Shown: positions 7,950 through 16,497, numbered from the stretch's first letter. The stretch is DNA of 27,061 nucleotides from an uncultured Treponema sp. (GCA_938045195.1 CALINC010000152.1:1-27061); one strand, 5' to 3'. The notes: generated by a model from the letters alone, not told the origin. A program made the numbers and translations.

Positions 7950-9407
7950 TTATCGCAGCTCTTTTAAATATGCTAACAAGAATTTCCAAGTGCGTTCTAC
8001 GGACGGAATATTCATGTGTTCATTTGGAGTGTGAACATCATAGAGATTAGGACCGAAACTGATTGCGTCGATACCCGGCAGGGTTTTGGTTAAAAGCCCG
8101 CATTCAAGTCCTGCATGAATAGCTGTTATAACAGGTTCGGGGCGGGTCGGCTCTTTTTGCGGAAGATTTTTGTAAACGTTGATTGCAATATCGCGTACAG
8201 GCGAATTGGGATTATATTCCCATGCAGGATATTCCGATGCTTTTTCAAATTCGGCATTGGTATGTTCAGCTTGAATTTTTATAATATTGCAAGTTTCGTC
8301 CAGAGCACTTTTTACGCTGCTTCTTACGGAAATCGTAAATTTAAGTTTTCCGTTTTCTTCTTCAAGAATACCGTTATTTAAACTGGTTTGAATAAGACCG
8401 GGTATTTCCAAACTTTTATACCTTACGCCATCCGGCACCATCATCACAAAATCGATAAGATCGGTTGAAAGTTTTTCAGTAAACATTTCAGTTTTTTGCG
8501 TTTGTATTTTTTCGGCGGTGAGCGATAAAAGTTTGTCGGCACTCCGGTATTCGGCTTTTAGCTCTTCTTTTGCGGTTTTGAATATGTTTAAAATTTCATC
8601 GGCATTTGCCGTTGAAATTATCGCATAAGAATCTTTTGCTATTGCATTATGTTTTGAACCTCCTGCAATTTCGATGATATTTATCTTTGAGTTTTCTTTA
8701 AGTTTAAATAAAATTCTTCCTAAGAGTTTTATTGCATTTCCTCTTTGGTTTTTAATTTCCATACCGGAATGTCCGCCGGTCAATCCTGAAACGGTAATTT
8801 TTATTGCGGTATGTTTAAGCGGCTCGGTTTCAATTTTAAAATATGTATGCACATTTGCACCGCCCGCACAGCTGACTAAAAAAATACCTTCTTCTTCCGA
8901 ATCAATATTTAAAAGTCTTTTCGCACAAAGGTGTTCTCCGGTCAATGCCATCGCACCGCCCATTCCGGTTTCTTCTTCAGTAGTAATTAAAACTTCAAGA
9001 GGCGGATGAGGAATATCGTCTGCATCAAGAATTGCAAGCGTATACGCTACTGCAATACCGTCGTCGCCCCCCAAAGTTGTTTTATCCGCATAGAGCATAT
9101 CGCCCTTTACTACAAATTTAATAGGATCTTTTAAGAAGTCATGAGGCGAATCTGCTTCTTTTTCGCAGACCATATCCATGTGTCCCTGTAAAATAACGGC
9201 AGGTGAATTTTCAAAGCCTTTTGTACCGGGCTTTTTTATAATTACATTCATTGCAGAATCTTGATAGACTTCAAGGCTCCTATCTTTTGCAAACTTTACG
9301 AGAAAATCGCTGATAGCCCGCTCATTACCTGAGCCTCTCGGAATTTGTGAAATTTCGTAAAACCAACGGAATACATTTTTGGGTTCTGTGTTTTGTAACG
9401 GATTCAT
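7950..9407 (-). CDS. pepD: Aminoacyl-histidine dipeptidase (PepD-like, M20C metallopeptidase)
   Basis: Hydrolyses dipeptides such as Xaa-His in the cytoplasm, supplying free amino acids to an amino-acid-fermenting cell. The 485-aa length equals E. coli PepD. Dinuclear zinc-site motifs are visible in order: GHMDMV (H76, D78), GGDDG (D115/D116), the TTEEETG block (E145/E146), NIDSEEEG (D169) and a C-terminal NEHMNIPS histidine. A lid/dimerisation domain occupies the middle third (SGLTGGHSG region). The start ATG at 9407 follows GGAGGG closely; the upstream in-frame extension to 9527 crosses the promoter and overlaps the preceding gene. Substrate preference cannot be read from sequence: other M20C enzymes cleave Cys-Gly or beta-Ala-His. 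Confidence 0.9.
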   Translation of the reverse strand: MNPLQNTEPKNVFRWFYEISQIPRGSGNERAISDFLVKFAKDRSLEVYQDSAMNVIIKKPGTKGFENSPAVILQGHMDMVCEKEADSPHDFLKDPIKFVVKGDMLYADKTTLGGDDGIAVAYTLAILDADDIPHPPLEVLITTEEETGMGGAMALTGEHLCAKRLLNIDSEEEGIFLVSCAGGANVHTYFKIETEPLKHTAIKITVSGLTGGHSGMEIKNQRGNAIKLLGRILFKLKENSKINIIEIAGGSKHNAIAKDSYAIISTANADEILNIFKTAKEELKAEYRSADKLLSLTAEKIQTQKTEMFTEKLSTDLIDFVMMVPDGVRYKSLEIPGLIQTSLNNGILEEENGKLKFTISVRSSVKSALDETCNIIKIQAEHTNAEFEKASEYPAWEYNPNSPVRDIAINVYKNLPQKEPTRPEPVITAIHAGLECGLLTKTLPGIDAISFGPNLYDVHTPNEHMNIPSVERTWKFLLAYLKELR

Positions 9408-9429
9408 ATTATCCCTCCTGATAATGTTA

Positions 9430-9458
9430 ATTATAGTATAAAATAATGAAATCGGCAA
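9430..9458 (-). promoter_or_regulatory. Promoter of the dipeptidase gene
   Basis: Minus strand TTGCCG (9453-9458), 17-nt spacer, TATAAT (9430-9435), giving a 5' UTR of about 15 nt that holds the SD sequence. Its presence argues that the dipeptidase gene is transcribed separately from the upstream ispG pair. Confidence 0.6.
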
Positions 9459-9477
9459 GACTTTAACGGTTTTTGTG

Positions 9478-10644
9478 TCAACGTTTTTCTGATAATGTTC
9501 TTTTTTTATATACTGCTTCTTGTGCATATTTTATTGACGGTACGCTTTCGGCAATTTTTTGATATAAGTATGCTGCTTGTTCCGTATATTTTTCCGCTGC
9601 AAGGGCATCCGCTAAATTTAAAAAGGCTTTCCAAAAATTTTGATTTTCCGCCCAGTTGAGAATTTCTTCTTTTCCGGTAAGTTTATATAAGAGGTTTGAA
9701 AAATTTTCATACGAATAATTAAAATCAACTTTTGAAACGGCTTCGTCTAAATTTGTTACGGCAATGTTTGCTGCAAGAGCTGCAGCGGTTAATGCGCGTC
9801 CGGTATTTCCCGCCTGCAAATAAATTTCGGTTAGGTCCATATATGCTTTTAATGCTATACTGTTATGGTGTCTATACAATAAGAAAAATTTTTCGGCGGT
9901 TTTTTCGGTTGTGAGGGTTTTTATCATTGCTTGTAATGTCGGGCTTTCCAAATTGGTAGTACCGTAAATGGAGTCTTCGGTAAGCACCAGCAAAAGATAT
10001 TTTTCTTGATCATCATATTTATGGAGCAGTTTTGAAGTGTCTGCAAGTTCATAAATTATATTGAACCTTGCATCCGGAATTTCTAAAAATAAGCGGTAGT
10101 CCCAAGCTAATTTATAATAATGAAGAGCCTGCCCGTATTCTCCTTCAGCGGAATAAATTTGACCGGTTAAAAAATCCGTTTCGGGGAATGCCGTCTTTTT
10201 TTCAAGCCATGTCATTAATTTTGAAATTGACTGATCGAAAAATACCGGAGGATGCGTTAAAAAAATATCATCTAATATTGCACAAGCGTCATAATCTTCC
10301 CGATCTTTTAAAACTGCATACACATCAAAAATATCGTCTCCTGCATATTTTACCTGTTTTGGTTTTAAGGAATTAAAAAGAGATTTGTATTTTTTTTCTA
10401 TTTGGTTTTTATGAACTTCCCGCGCAATGTTGGCGTAGTGAAGTGCTTCTCCGAATTCTCCTTTTTCCATTTTAAGTTTACCCATTTCTAAAAGATGCCA
10501 TGTTTTATCTTTTTCTTTTTCAGTATCTTGCGGCGATACGGGAAAATAAAGATTAAAAAAAAGTGTAATCATTACAACATATATTGCAAGCGGAATGTTC
10601 TTTTTTAATTCATTTTTTTTGTTTTTTGTTACCGTAAAAATCAT
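9478..10644 (-). CDS. TPR-like protein with N-terminal membrane anchor or signal
   Basis: A 388-aa protein. After a basic N-terminus (KNKKNELKK) comes one hydrophobic segment at residues ~16-35, either an uncleaved anchor or a signal peptide, so the bulk is probably periplasmic. The remainder is helical with TPR-like units: residues ~50-75 (KLKMEKGEFGEALHYANIA), ~160-185 (GQIYSAEGEYGQALHYYKLA), ~270-300 (IYLQAGNTGRALTAAALAAN) and ~345-385. The start ATG at 10644 overlaps the ispG stop (ATGA), with GGAG 11 nt upstream, so translation is probably coupled to ispG. I know of no functional link between IspG and a TPR protein; the function is unknown. Confidence 0.8.
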   Translation of the reverse strand: MIFTVTKNKKNELKKNIPLAIYVVMITLFFNLYFPVSPQDTEKEKDKTWHLLEMGKLKMEKGEFGEALHYANIAREVHKNQIEKKYKSLFNSLKPKQVKYAGDDIFDVYAVLKDREDYDACAILDDIFLTHPPVFFDQSISKLMTWLEKKTAFPETDFLTGQIYSAEGEYGQALHYYKLAWDYRLFLEIPDARFNIIYELADTSKLLHKYDDQEKYLLLVLTEDSIYGTTNLESPTLQAMIKTLTTEKTAEKFFLLYRHHNSIALKAYMDLTEIYLQAGNTGRALTAAALAANIAVTNLDEAVSKVDFNYSYENFSNLLYKLTGKEEILNWAENQNFWKAFLNLADALAAEKYTEQAAYLYQKIAESVPSIKYAQEAVYKKRTLSEKR

Positions 10645-11786
10645 AAACTTAAAAGCTCCTTTTCAAATGCCGTATCTATGGCTTTGATTTTTTCTTCTTC
10701 GGTTAAATTGAAAAGATCAAGACGCTGCGTAATTTTTCCGTGTTTAAATAATATTACGGAATCTTCAGCACCGGTAATACCTAAATCCGCGTATTTACTT
10801 TCGCCGGGGCCGTTTACCACACAGCCCATAATTGCAACCGTAATATCTTTTTTTTCTGAAAGTAATTTTGCTTGCCAGCGTTCTACAAAGCCTTGAACAT
10901 CAAAACCTTTTCTTCCGCAGCGGGGACAGGAAACAATCCGTATGCCTCCTGAACGTTTTCCGCATTCGGTTAAAATTTCTTTACCCGCTATAATTTCATT
11001 TTCGCAAGAATCGGAAAGGCTGACGCGGATAGTGCTTCCTATTCCTTCTTTTAAAAGATGAGAAAATGCCAGTGTACTTTTAATAATACCTCCTATTAAG
11101 GGGCCTGCTTCCGTTACGCCCAAGTGAAGCGGGTTATCAAAGCGGGCAGCAAAAAGTTCGTTTGCAAGGATTGTCTCTGCAACTGCGGACGATTTTATTG
11201 AAACGGCTGCATTTTTAAAATTAAGCGATTCAAAAATTTCTGTTTCCCGTGCAGCGGCTTCGGCGAGTGCTTCACTGCGGATTTTAAGCAGTTCGCCGGA
11301 GCTTATGTTTTTATCTTGTTTGGCATGGTCTATTTTTTGTTTTAAATCAGACGGCAGCGAACCGGAATTGACACCGATACGGATTGCAGTTCCGGTATCG
11401 GCAGCTTTTTTTATAACGGCTTCGGTTTTTTCTCTTGAACCGATGTTGCCGGGGTTTATTCGTATTTTGGCGGCACAGGCATCCATGCACCGCAAGGCAA
11501 GTTTATAATCAAAGTGAATATCCGCTACAAGCGGCATATCCGTCATCGAGGTTAGTTTTATAAATTGCTCCGCAGATTCCGCATCGGGAACGGCAAAGCG
11601 CACAATATCGCAGCCGAGCTGTTTAAAACCGCCGAGTGTGCGGGCAATTTCTTGTAAATCGGCTCCAATGAGTGTGGCTTTCCACATAGTCTGTAAAAGT
11701 ACTTGTGCTGTGCCGCCGAGAGTGAGACGTTTAACGGAACCTTTTCCGCCGATTATAATTTCACGCGGTTTTTTGAACGAATTCAT
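10641..11786 (-). CDS. ispG: 4-hydroxy-3-methylbut-2-en-1-yl diphosphate synthase (IspG/GcpE)
   Basis: Catalyses the penultimate step of the MEP isoprenoid pathway, reductively converting ME-cPP to HMBPP in the cytoplasm with a [4Fe-4S] cluster. The 381-aa product is the short bacterial form, with an N-terminal TIM barrel (GGTAQVLLQTMWKA, PLVADIHFDYKLA, KIRINPGNIG, IRIGVNSGSL) and a C-terminal cluster domain carrying Cys287 and Cys290 (SCPRCGR), Cys322 (GCVVNGPGE) and Glu329, the expected cluster ligands. The start ATG at 11786 gives the normal N-terminal length, but no clear SD precedes it. The stop overlaps the start of the TPR gene. The gene is divergent from yqeK. Confidence 0.95.
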   Translation of the reverse strand: MNSFKKPREIIIGGKGSVKRLTLGGTAQVLLQTMWKATLIGADLQEIARTLGGFKQLGCDIVRFAVPDAESAEQFIKLTSMTDMPLVADIHFDYKLALRCMDACAAKIRINPGNIGSREKTEAVIKKAADTGTAIRIGVNSGSLPSDLKQKIDHAKQDKNISSGELLKIRSEALAEAAARETEIFESLNFKNAAVSIKSSAVAETILANELFAARFDNPLHLGVTEAGPLIGGIIKSTLAFSHLLKEGIGSTIRVSLSDSCENEIIAGKEILTECGKRSGGIRIVSCPRCGRKGFDVQGFVERWQAKLLSEKKDITVAIMGCVVNGPGESKYADLGITGAEDSVILFKHGKITQRLDLFNLTEEEKIKAIDTAFEKELLSL

Positions 11787-11882
11787 ACGTTTTTAATTAT
11801 CGGCAAAAAACGGTATAGTATTAAGATTTATCTCAATTCCCCAATTTCTTATTATGGATTAAATTGTGCTCCATGCGTATGC

Positions 11883-11911
11883 TTGATTAAATTGTTTCAA
11901 TAATATATACT
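11883..11911 (+). promoter_or_regulatory. Promoter of the yqeK operon
   Basis: TTGATT (11883-11888), 17-nt spacer, TATACT (11906-11911). The predicted start of transcription near 11918 is only about 5 nt before the ATG at 11923, and no SD is present, so the transcript would be nearly leaderless. Confidence 0.6.
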
Positions 11912-11922
11912 TAAAATACGAT

Positions 11923-12537
11923 ATGCAAAAAACTTCTTTAAATATTTTAACCGAAAAAATAGATTCGTATGCAAAAAAAGTTTTAAAAGAGTCAAGGTAT
12001 AAGCATTCGGTACGGGTTGCAAAATATGCGGCTCATCTGGCAGAATTAAATAATCGAAAAAATCAAAATGCTGAAGCCGTATCTCCGCAGCTTGCTTATT
12101 TTACCGGTCTTGCACACGACATTTGCAAAGACGAAAGCGATGGAATTCTTTTAAAAACCGTTGAAAAAGACGGACTTGGAATTGACGATATAGAAAAAGA
12201 AAGACCTAATCTTTTACACGGACGGGCTGCCGCAATTATTCTAAAAAATGAGTTCGGCATTACGGATAATTCCGTTTTAAATGCCGTTGCTTTTCATACG
12301 TTCGGGTATGAGGGTATTGATGATTTGGGAAAAATAATCTATATCGCGGATAAAATTGAACCTGAACGTCCCGGTACGGAGGAATTCCGGCTTGTTGCGG
12401 AAACTGCTTCACTTGACAGTCTAATGCTTACAGTGCTGGATTGGCGAAATGACTACGTGCTTAAAAAAGGCGGAAAGATTCATCCTTTTACAAAAAAAAT
12501 GTATGATCAAATTAAAAAGGCTGTGGACGTTCAATGA
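11923..12537 (+). CDS. yqeK: YqeK-family HD hydrolase (symmetrical Ap4A hydrolase)
   Basis: The family splits diadenosine tetraphosphate symmetrically to two ADP, clearing a stress-related nucleotide. The 204-aa product has the HD-domain metal ligands: His28 (YKHSVR), His65-Asp66 (LAHDICKD), His99 (LLHGRAA), His125 (AFHTFG) and Asp143 (YIADKIEP). The order yqeK-(LCP gene)-rsfS recalls the Firmicutes nadD-yqeK-rsfS cluster, except that nadD is absent here and an LCP-like gene is inserted. The stop overlaps the next start (ATGA). No SD precedes the ATG; see the promoter at 11883-11911. Confidence 0.9.
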   Translation: MQKTSLNILTEKIDSYAKKVLKESRYKHSVRVAKYAAHLAELNNRKNQNAEAVSPQLAYFTGLAHDICKDESDGILLKTVEKDGLGIDDIEKERPNLLHGRAAAIILKNEFGITDNSVLNAVAFHTFGYEGIDDLGKIIYIADKIEPERPGTEEFRLVAETASLDSLMLTVLDWRNDYVLKKGGKIHPFTKKMYDQIKKAVDVQ

Positions 12538-13739
12538 AAATTAAACTTATGGATACCGGAAAGAATATTTTATTTCTTTTATTGATTCTTATTGTTTTTA
12601 TAAGTTCGGGTATTCTTGTGCTGCTAAAAATGCGTTCCGATACTCTCGCATCGTATCTTTCCGATGATAAAATATTAAAGGTTCTTGTTGTGATAGAAGA
12701 CAATGGCATTCCGATTTCGACAAATGTAATTGCTTATTATCCCGAAACAAAAAGAGCTGCAATGTTTGATATTCCCGCCAATACGGGCTTGATTATTCAG
12801 TCTTTAAATAGAACGGACGGAATAGGTGCCGTCTATACGGAAAAGGGAATTACAAGTTTTCAAAAAGAGGTGGAAAAAGTTACCGGTATTTCCGTTCCTA
12901 TTTATATCACGTGTACCCTTGACAATTTTTCAGTGTTAACTGATTTGCTCGGCGGTCTTTCGGTATTTATTCCGACTCCTGTTGATATAGATACCGAAGC
13001 AGCGCGGATTCTTTTGCCATCCGGTTCGGTTTCGCTTGACGGCGACAAAATGCGTGATTATCTTATTTATGAAGATGAACTTGACGGAGACGGAGAAGCG
13101 GCATTGCGAAAACAAAAAGCCGTGCTTGCAATGTTCCGTGCATTAAATGATAATTCACCGGATGTTTTTTCGGATAAAATATTTCCCGCTGTTCAAGATA
13201 ATTTTAAATCGAATTTGCGCGGTGAAGATTTTAAAAAACTTTTTGAGTATCTATGCAAAATGGATTCTGAGCGGCTCGTCCCTCAAAGACTTACCGGCGC
13301 AATACGGTATGTTGAAGATAAAAAACTCTTGTTTCCGTTTCGGGACGGGCAGCAAATTAAAGAAATTATCCGTCAAGCAACCGCAGTTTTAGCATCCGAA
13401 GATTATTCGGCTCTTGAACGTATTTATGCAATTGAAATTCTAAATGGAACAAATGTGCAGGGGCTTGCAAAAAACACCTCTGAAGTATATAAGAGTTTCG
13501 GATATGATGTTGTCAGCGTTGGGAATACGGAAGAATATGCCAAAGAAACCGTGTTAATTGACAGAATCGGAAACCCGTCCGTTGCACAAATTGTTGCGCA
13601 AGTTATCCGCTGCAAGAACATTCAAACTACACAACTTCCTACGGATGCCGAATATGGAAGTGAAACGAATGTGGACTTTACCCTTATTTTGGGTTCGGAT
13701 TTTAACGGATATTATGTTGTAAATAAAAATAAGGAGTAA
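12534..13739 (+). CDS. LytR-CpsA-Psr-like protein with C-terminal LytR_C domain
   Basis: A 401-aa membrane-anchored protein. Residues ~10-32 form an N-terminal transmembrane helix. Residues ~50-265 match the outline of the LCP fold (NVIAYYPETKRAAMFDIP, then ITCTLDNFSVLTDLLGGLSVFIPTPVDID). Residues ~300-400 match the LytR_C domain (AIEILNGTNVQGLA, ending LGSDF). LCP enzymes transfer glycopolymers to the cell wall, but the usual IPRD(T) motif reads IPANTG at residues 80-85, so the catalytic Arg and Asp are absent. The protein may be a non-catalytic binding variant, in keeping with spirochaetes lacking teichoic acids. The start overlaps the yqeK stop (ATGA). Confidence 0.8.
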   Translation: MKIKLMDTGKNILFLLLILIVFISSGILVLLKMRSDTLASYLSDDKILKVLVVIEDNGIPISTNVIAYYPETKRAAMFDIPANTGLIIQSLNRTDGIGAVYTEKGITSFQKEVEKVTGISVPIYITCTLDNFSVLTDLLGGLSVFIPTPVDIDTEAARILLPSGSVSLDGDKMRDYLIYEDELDGDGEAALRKQKAVLAMFRALNDNSPDVFSDKIFPAVQDNFKSNLRGEDFKKLFEYLCKMDSERLVPQRLTGAIRYVEDKKLLFPFRDGQQIKEIIRQATAVLASEDYSALERIYAIEILNGTNVQGLAKNTSEVYKSFGYDVVSVGNTEEYAKETVLIDRIGNPSVAQIVAQVIRCKNIQTTQLPTDAEYGSETNVDFTLILGSDFNGYYVVNKNKE

Positions 13740-13746
13740 TTTTATT

Positions 13747-14103
13747 ATGGCTAACAATTTTGATTTTTATAAACCTGCCATTGAATTGGGAAAACTTTTA
13801 AAAGATTTTAAGGCAGAAGATACTGTTGTCTTGGATTTACGGGAAAAAAATATTTGGACGGATTTTTTTATTATCTGTACGGTAACAAGTGCGGCTCATG
13901 CAGGCGGCTTGGAAAAACGCATTTATGAAGCTATGCCGCAATACGGTTTGGAAGAATATCATACAAAACGAAAAATGCCGGACGGCGATGAGTGGAAACT
14001 TATAGATTTAGGCGGGATTGTTATTCATTTAATGAGTCAAACAGCCCGTAACTTTTATAGTTTGGAAAAGATATGGTATGATTCAAAAAATATTCTTCAA
14101 TAG
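13747..14103 (+). CDS. rsfS: Ribosomal silencing factor RsfS (YbeB/Iojap)
   Basis: Binds ribosomal protein uL14 on the 50S subunit and blocks joining of the 30S subunit when nutrients are scarce. The 118-aa length is typical. Family signatures are seen: DTVVLDLREKNIWTDFFIIC, then the conserved block around residues 73-100 (the YHTKRKMPDGDEWKLIDLGG region followed by IVIHLM), and a C-terminal YSLEKIW. AAGGAG lies 10 nt before the ATG. It sits 7 nt after the LCP-like gene, so it is co-transcribed with yqeK and the LCP gene. Confidence 0.94.
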   Translation: MANNFDFYKPAIELGKLLKDFKAEDTVVLDLREKNIWTDFFIICTVTSAAHAGGLEKRIYEAMPQYGLEEYHTKRKMPDGDEWKLIDLGGIVIHLMSQTARNFYSLEKIWYDSKNILQ

Positions 14104-14115
14104 GCATGCTTTTAA

Positions 14116-14691
14116 ATGAAAATAAGCGAAAACTTAAAAATATTATTTTCTCTTTTTTTTACATTTTTTAAGATAGGAGCGGTTACGTTCGGCGGCGGGC
14201 TTGCCATGCTTCCCATTTTAAAGCGTGATTTGGTAGACTCAAAAAAATGGATTACCGAAGAAGAAATAATAGATTATTTTGCAATAGGGCAGTGTACACC
14301 GGGAATTATTGCCGTAAATGTTGCAACTTTTGTCGGGCATAAAAAATGCGGGGTAATAGGTGCTGTTGTTGGAACCGTTGGGATTGTCCTTCCGTCTTTA
14401 ATTACTATAACGATTATTGCCGCTTTTATTACAAATTTCAGTGATATTCCTTGGGTAAAAAAATCTCTAAAAGGCGTGAATATTGCCGTATCAGCTTTGT
14501 TGCTGAGGGCTGTTTTGGATTTCGGCAAAAAGACTATCTTTGATTTATGTACATTTTTGATTGCGGTTTCGGCATTTTCAGCAATGTTATTTTTTAAAGT
14601 GCAAGGTGTGTGGGTTGTATTTGCCTCCGCATTTCTCGGCTGGTTTTTTCAAACGCTTAAAAAGTGCGGCAGAAAGGAATGTTCAAAATGA
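14116..14691 (+). CDS. chrA: Chromate transporter family protein, first half-size subunit
   Basis: A 191-aa integral membrane protein of the CHR family, short-chain type. The family motif FGGGLAMLP occurs at about residues 25-33, and GQCTPGIIAVNVATFVGHKK at about 58-77; about five to six hydrophobic helices follow. Short-chain CHR proteins usually occur as adjacent pairs that together make one transporter, which is the case here: the stop overlaps the second subunit's start (ATGA). Known members export chromate, but in anaerobes the native anion is uncertain. It starts 12 nt after rsfS without a clear SD. Confidence 0.9.
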   Translation: MKISENLKILFSLFFTFFKIGAVTFGGGLAMLPILKRDLVDSKKWITEEEIIDYFAIGQCTPGIIAVNVATFVGHKKCGVIGAVVGTVGIVLPSLITITIIAAFITNFSDIPWVKKSLKGVNIAVSALLLRAVLDFGKKTIFDLCTFLIAVSAFSAMLFFKVQGVWVVFASAFLGWFFQTLKKCGRKECSK

Positions 14692-15251
14692 GTTTAACCG
14701 GTTTGTTTTTTCTTTTTATGTATATCGGTGCTTGTACTATAGGAGGCGGCTTGGTTGCAATTACATTAATGCAGCAAGAACTTATTCCGAGAGGACTTAT
14801 TGCAAGTGAAGAATTTTTTTCTATGGTTGCAATTTCGGAATCTACTCCCGGTCCTATCGGGATTAATATGGCAACATACATAGGATATAAACTTTATGGG
14901 ATTCCGGGTAGTATAGTACTTACCGCAGGAATGGTTTTGCCATCCCTTGTTGCTATTTTGATTATAGCAAAGTTTGCCGTTTCTTTTCAAGAATATCCAT
15001 TGGTAAAAAAAAGTTTTTATGGGCTGCGCTCCGGTGCCCTTGGAATGATTGCTACAGCATTTTGGCAGGTGTTATATATTTCGGTTTTTACCGTACATAA
15101 ATTTAAAATTAGCGGAAAATTGATTGATTTAGTAGATATAAAGCAGGCTGGATTTTTCTGTATTTTGATTGTTTTGATTTTTATGTTTAAAAAAATTCAT
15201 CCCGTTTTTTTTGTATTTTTGGGTGCCGTATTCGGTTTTTTATTTTTATAA
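14688..15251 (+). CDS. chrA: Chromate transporter family protein, second half-size subunit
   Basis: The 187-aa partner of the preceding gene. It repeats the CHR signature with IGGGLVAITLMQQEL near the N-terminus and SESTPGPIGINMATYIGYK at about residues 50-68, followed by about five hydrophobic segments; a hydrophilic loop (HKFKISGKLIDLVDIKQ) lies near residues 142-160. Start ATG 14688 overlaps the previous stop and has AAAGGA 9 nt upstream. The two halves have diverged but keep matching motif positions, as expected for an antiparallel pair. The gene ends about 26 nt before the tRNA-Gly promoter. Confidence 0.9.
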   Translation: MSLTGLFFLFMYIGACTIGGGLVAITLMQQELIPRGLIASEEFFSMVAISESTPGPIGINMATYIGYKLYGIPGSIVLTAGMVLPSLVAILIIAKFAVSFQEYPLVKKSFYGLRSGALGMIATAFWQVLYISVFTVHKFKISGKLIDLVDIKQAGFFCILIVLIFMFKKIHPVFFVFLGAVFGFLFL

Positions 15252-15277
15252 AATTTAAAAAATGCTCAAGAGATATC

Positions 15278-15306
15278 TTGACAAGATTATAAAAAACATA
15301 TATAAT
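15278..15306 (+). promoter_or_regulatory. Consensus promoter of tRNA-Gly
   Basis: TTGACA (15278-15283), 17-nt spacer, TATAAT (15301-15306): a perfect sigma70 consensus 14 nt upstream of the tRNA, as expected for a strongly expressed stable RNA. Confidence 0.85.
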
Positions 15307-15320
15307 CAATTATTATTATT

Positions 15321-15392
15321 GCGGATGTCGTATAACGGCTATTACCCCAGCCTTCCAAGCTGGAGACGTGGGTTCGACTCCCATCATCCGCT
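15321..15392 (+). tRNA. tRNA-Gly (anticodon TCC)
   Basis: Acceptor arm GCGGATG (15321-15327) pairs with CATCCGC (15385-15391), with T at 15392 as discriminator. Anticodon stem CCAGC/GCTGG encloses loop CTTCCAA, giving anticodon TCC (Gly, GGA codons). T arm GTGGG-TTCGACT-CCCAT. The 3' CCA is not encoded. Confidence 0.95.
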
Positions 15393-15744
15393 TATTTTGT
15401 AAGTGTACATCCGGTATAAACTTATAGGTTTTCAATCCCCTTGAAAACTTCATTTTCTTTTCTCTTTTTAATGGACTGTCGCATAAAATGTCGTACTTAG
15501 CGGCAAACTGCTAGTGAATGTCTTGTCGCTTTTGGTTTCTATCTACTATTACCCTTTATGCCGCTGTTTATGCGAGTTTTAGATATAGCGAAGTAGTATA
15601 TGAACGAATCGGCTTATGGAAAGCTGAAATGTCTGCGGCTTATTTTATACTGTAGGGCATCTTAAAAAAACGTGCCGGATTTTTTAAAATATTCTATTTT
15701 TTTTACGGCAGCGGGTTCTCACTATTCGGTTTATCGCTGCCCGA
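15393..15744. other. 350-nt non-coding stretch between tRNA-Gly and radC
   Basis: No convincing gene. It contains a T-rich tract after the tRNA (around 15450-15470, a possible terminator region with TTTTCAATCCCCTTGAAAAC pairing at 15427-15446), an unexplained stretch at 15475-15640, the dispersed repeat at 15650-15690, and an inverted repeat GGCAGCG (15707-15713)/CGCTGCC (15735-15741) just past the radC stop. No T-run follows that repeat in the radC direction, so it is not a clear terminator. Confidence 0.5.
15650..15690 (+). repeat. Dispersed intergenic repeat (TGTAGGGCATCTT type)
   Basis: The sequence CTGTAGGGCATCTTAAAAAA followed by GATTTTTTAAA matches, in inverse orientation, the region just after mglA at 25003-25050 (CTATAGGGCATCTTTAAAAA, then GATTTTTAGAGG). 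At the mglA copy the two A/T arms can pair into a hairpin. Confidence 0.55.
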
Positions 15745-16497
15745 TTATCCCCCTTTAAGACTTATATCATTTTGAATAAAGCTGAAATATTCTCCGCTGG
15801 GGGCTAAAATTATATGGTCTAACACTTTTATGCCTAAAATAGTGCCCGCCTCATATAAACGGTTTGTAATGAGAATATCTTCCTTAGACGGGCAGACGTT
15901 TCCCGACGGATGATTATGTGCAAGAATTATTGCGGCAGCGCGTTCTTTGATTGCGTCGGAAAAAACTTCGCGGGGATGTACAAGTGCTTTTGTTAATATC
16001 CCGATACTTACAACGCGCGTAGCGATTATTTCATTTGCTCCATTAAGCGAAACACATATAAAATGCTCCTGATTTCTTGCGGCATAATGCTGTAACAGAG
16101 GTACCGCGTCGGAAGGATGTGCTATTATTCTGCCATGCATATTATAATATCGCCGTCCAAGTTCTATTGCCGCCATAATTGTAGAAATCTTGGAATCTCC
16201 CATCCCCCGTATTGAACGCAAATAACTTTCTATTTTTTCAGGGCGTGATTTATCGATATGGGTAATAATGTCGTCAGCCAATACTTTTACCGATTTATCC
16301 TTTATACCGGTACGCAGTAAAATTGCAACTAAGTCGGAGTCGGTAAGACTTTCAGGTCCGCGTTCCAAAAGCCGTTCGCGCATATCCGGTTTTTTATTTG
16401 ATTGAACTATGGCTTGGCTTTTCTTAAGAGGTTTTGTAATGTGCGAAAAAAGTTCGGCTTTGCATATCGGGTCGTTAAAATTTTGTATTGTACTCAT
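15745..16497 (-). CDS. radC: RadC/YsxA-family JAB-domain protein
   Basis: A 250-aa protein of the RadC family, whose name is historical: a direct role in DNA repair is doubtful. Residues ~39-115 carry the N-terminal UPF0758 helical part with a helix-hairpin-helix-like segment (SIRGMGDSKISTIMAAIELG). The C-terminal JAB/MPN metalloprotease-like domain holds the zinc motif HNHPSG..PSKED (His194, His196, Asp207). The start is uncertain: ATG 16497 is used here but has no SD. An internal ATG at 16383 (MRERLLERGPE) would begin closer to the usual family N-terminus. The first ~38 residues are not family-like. Confidence 0.88.
   Translation of the reverse strand: MSTIQNFNDPICKAELFSHITKPLKKSQAIVQSNKKPDMRERLLERGPESLTDSDLVAILLRTGIKDKSVKVLADDIITHIDKSRPEKIESYLRSIRGMGDSKISTIMAAIELGRRYYNMHGRIIAHPSDAVPLLQHYAARNQEHFICVSLNGANEIIATRVVSIGILTKALVHPREVFSDAIKERAAAIILAHNHPSGNVCPSKEDILITNRLYEAGTILGIKVLDHIILAPSGEYFSFIQNDISLKGG

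Noticed and set aside
15475..15500. GGACTGTCGCATAAAA resembling an IS terminal repeat
   Set aside because: No matching inverted end, target duplication or transposase remnant is visible nearby.
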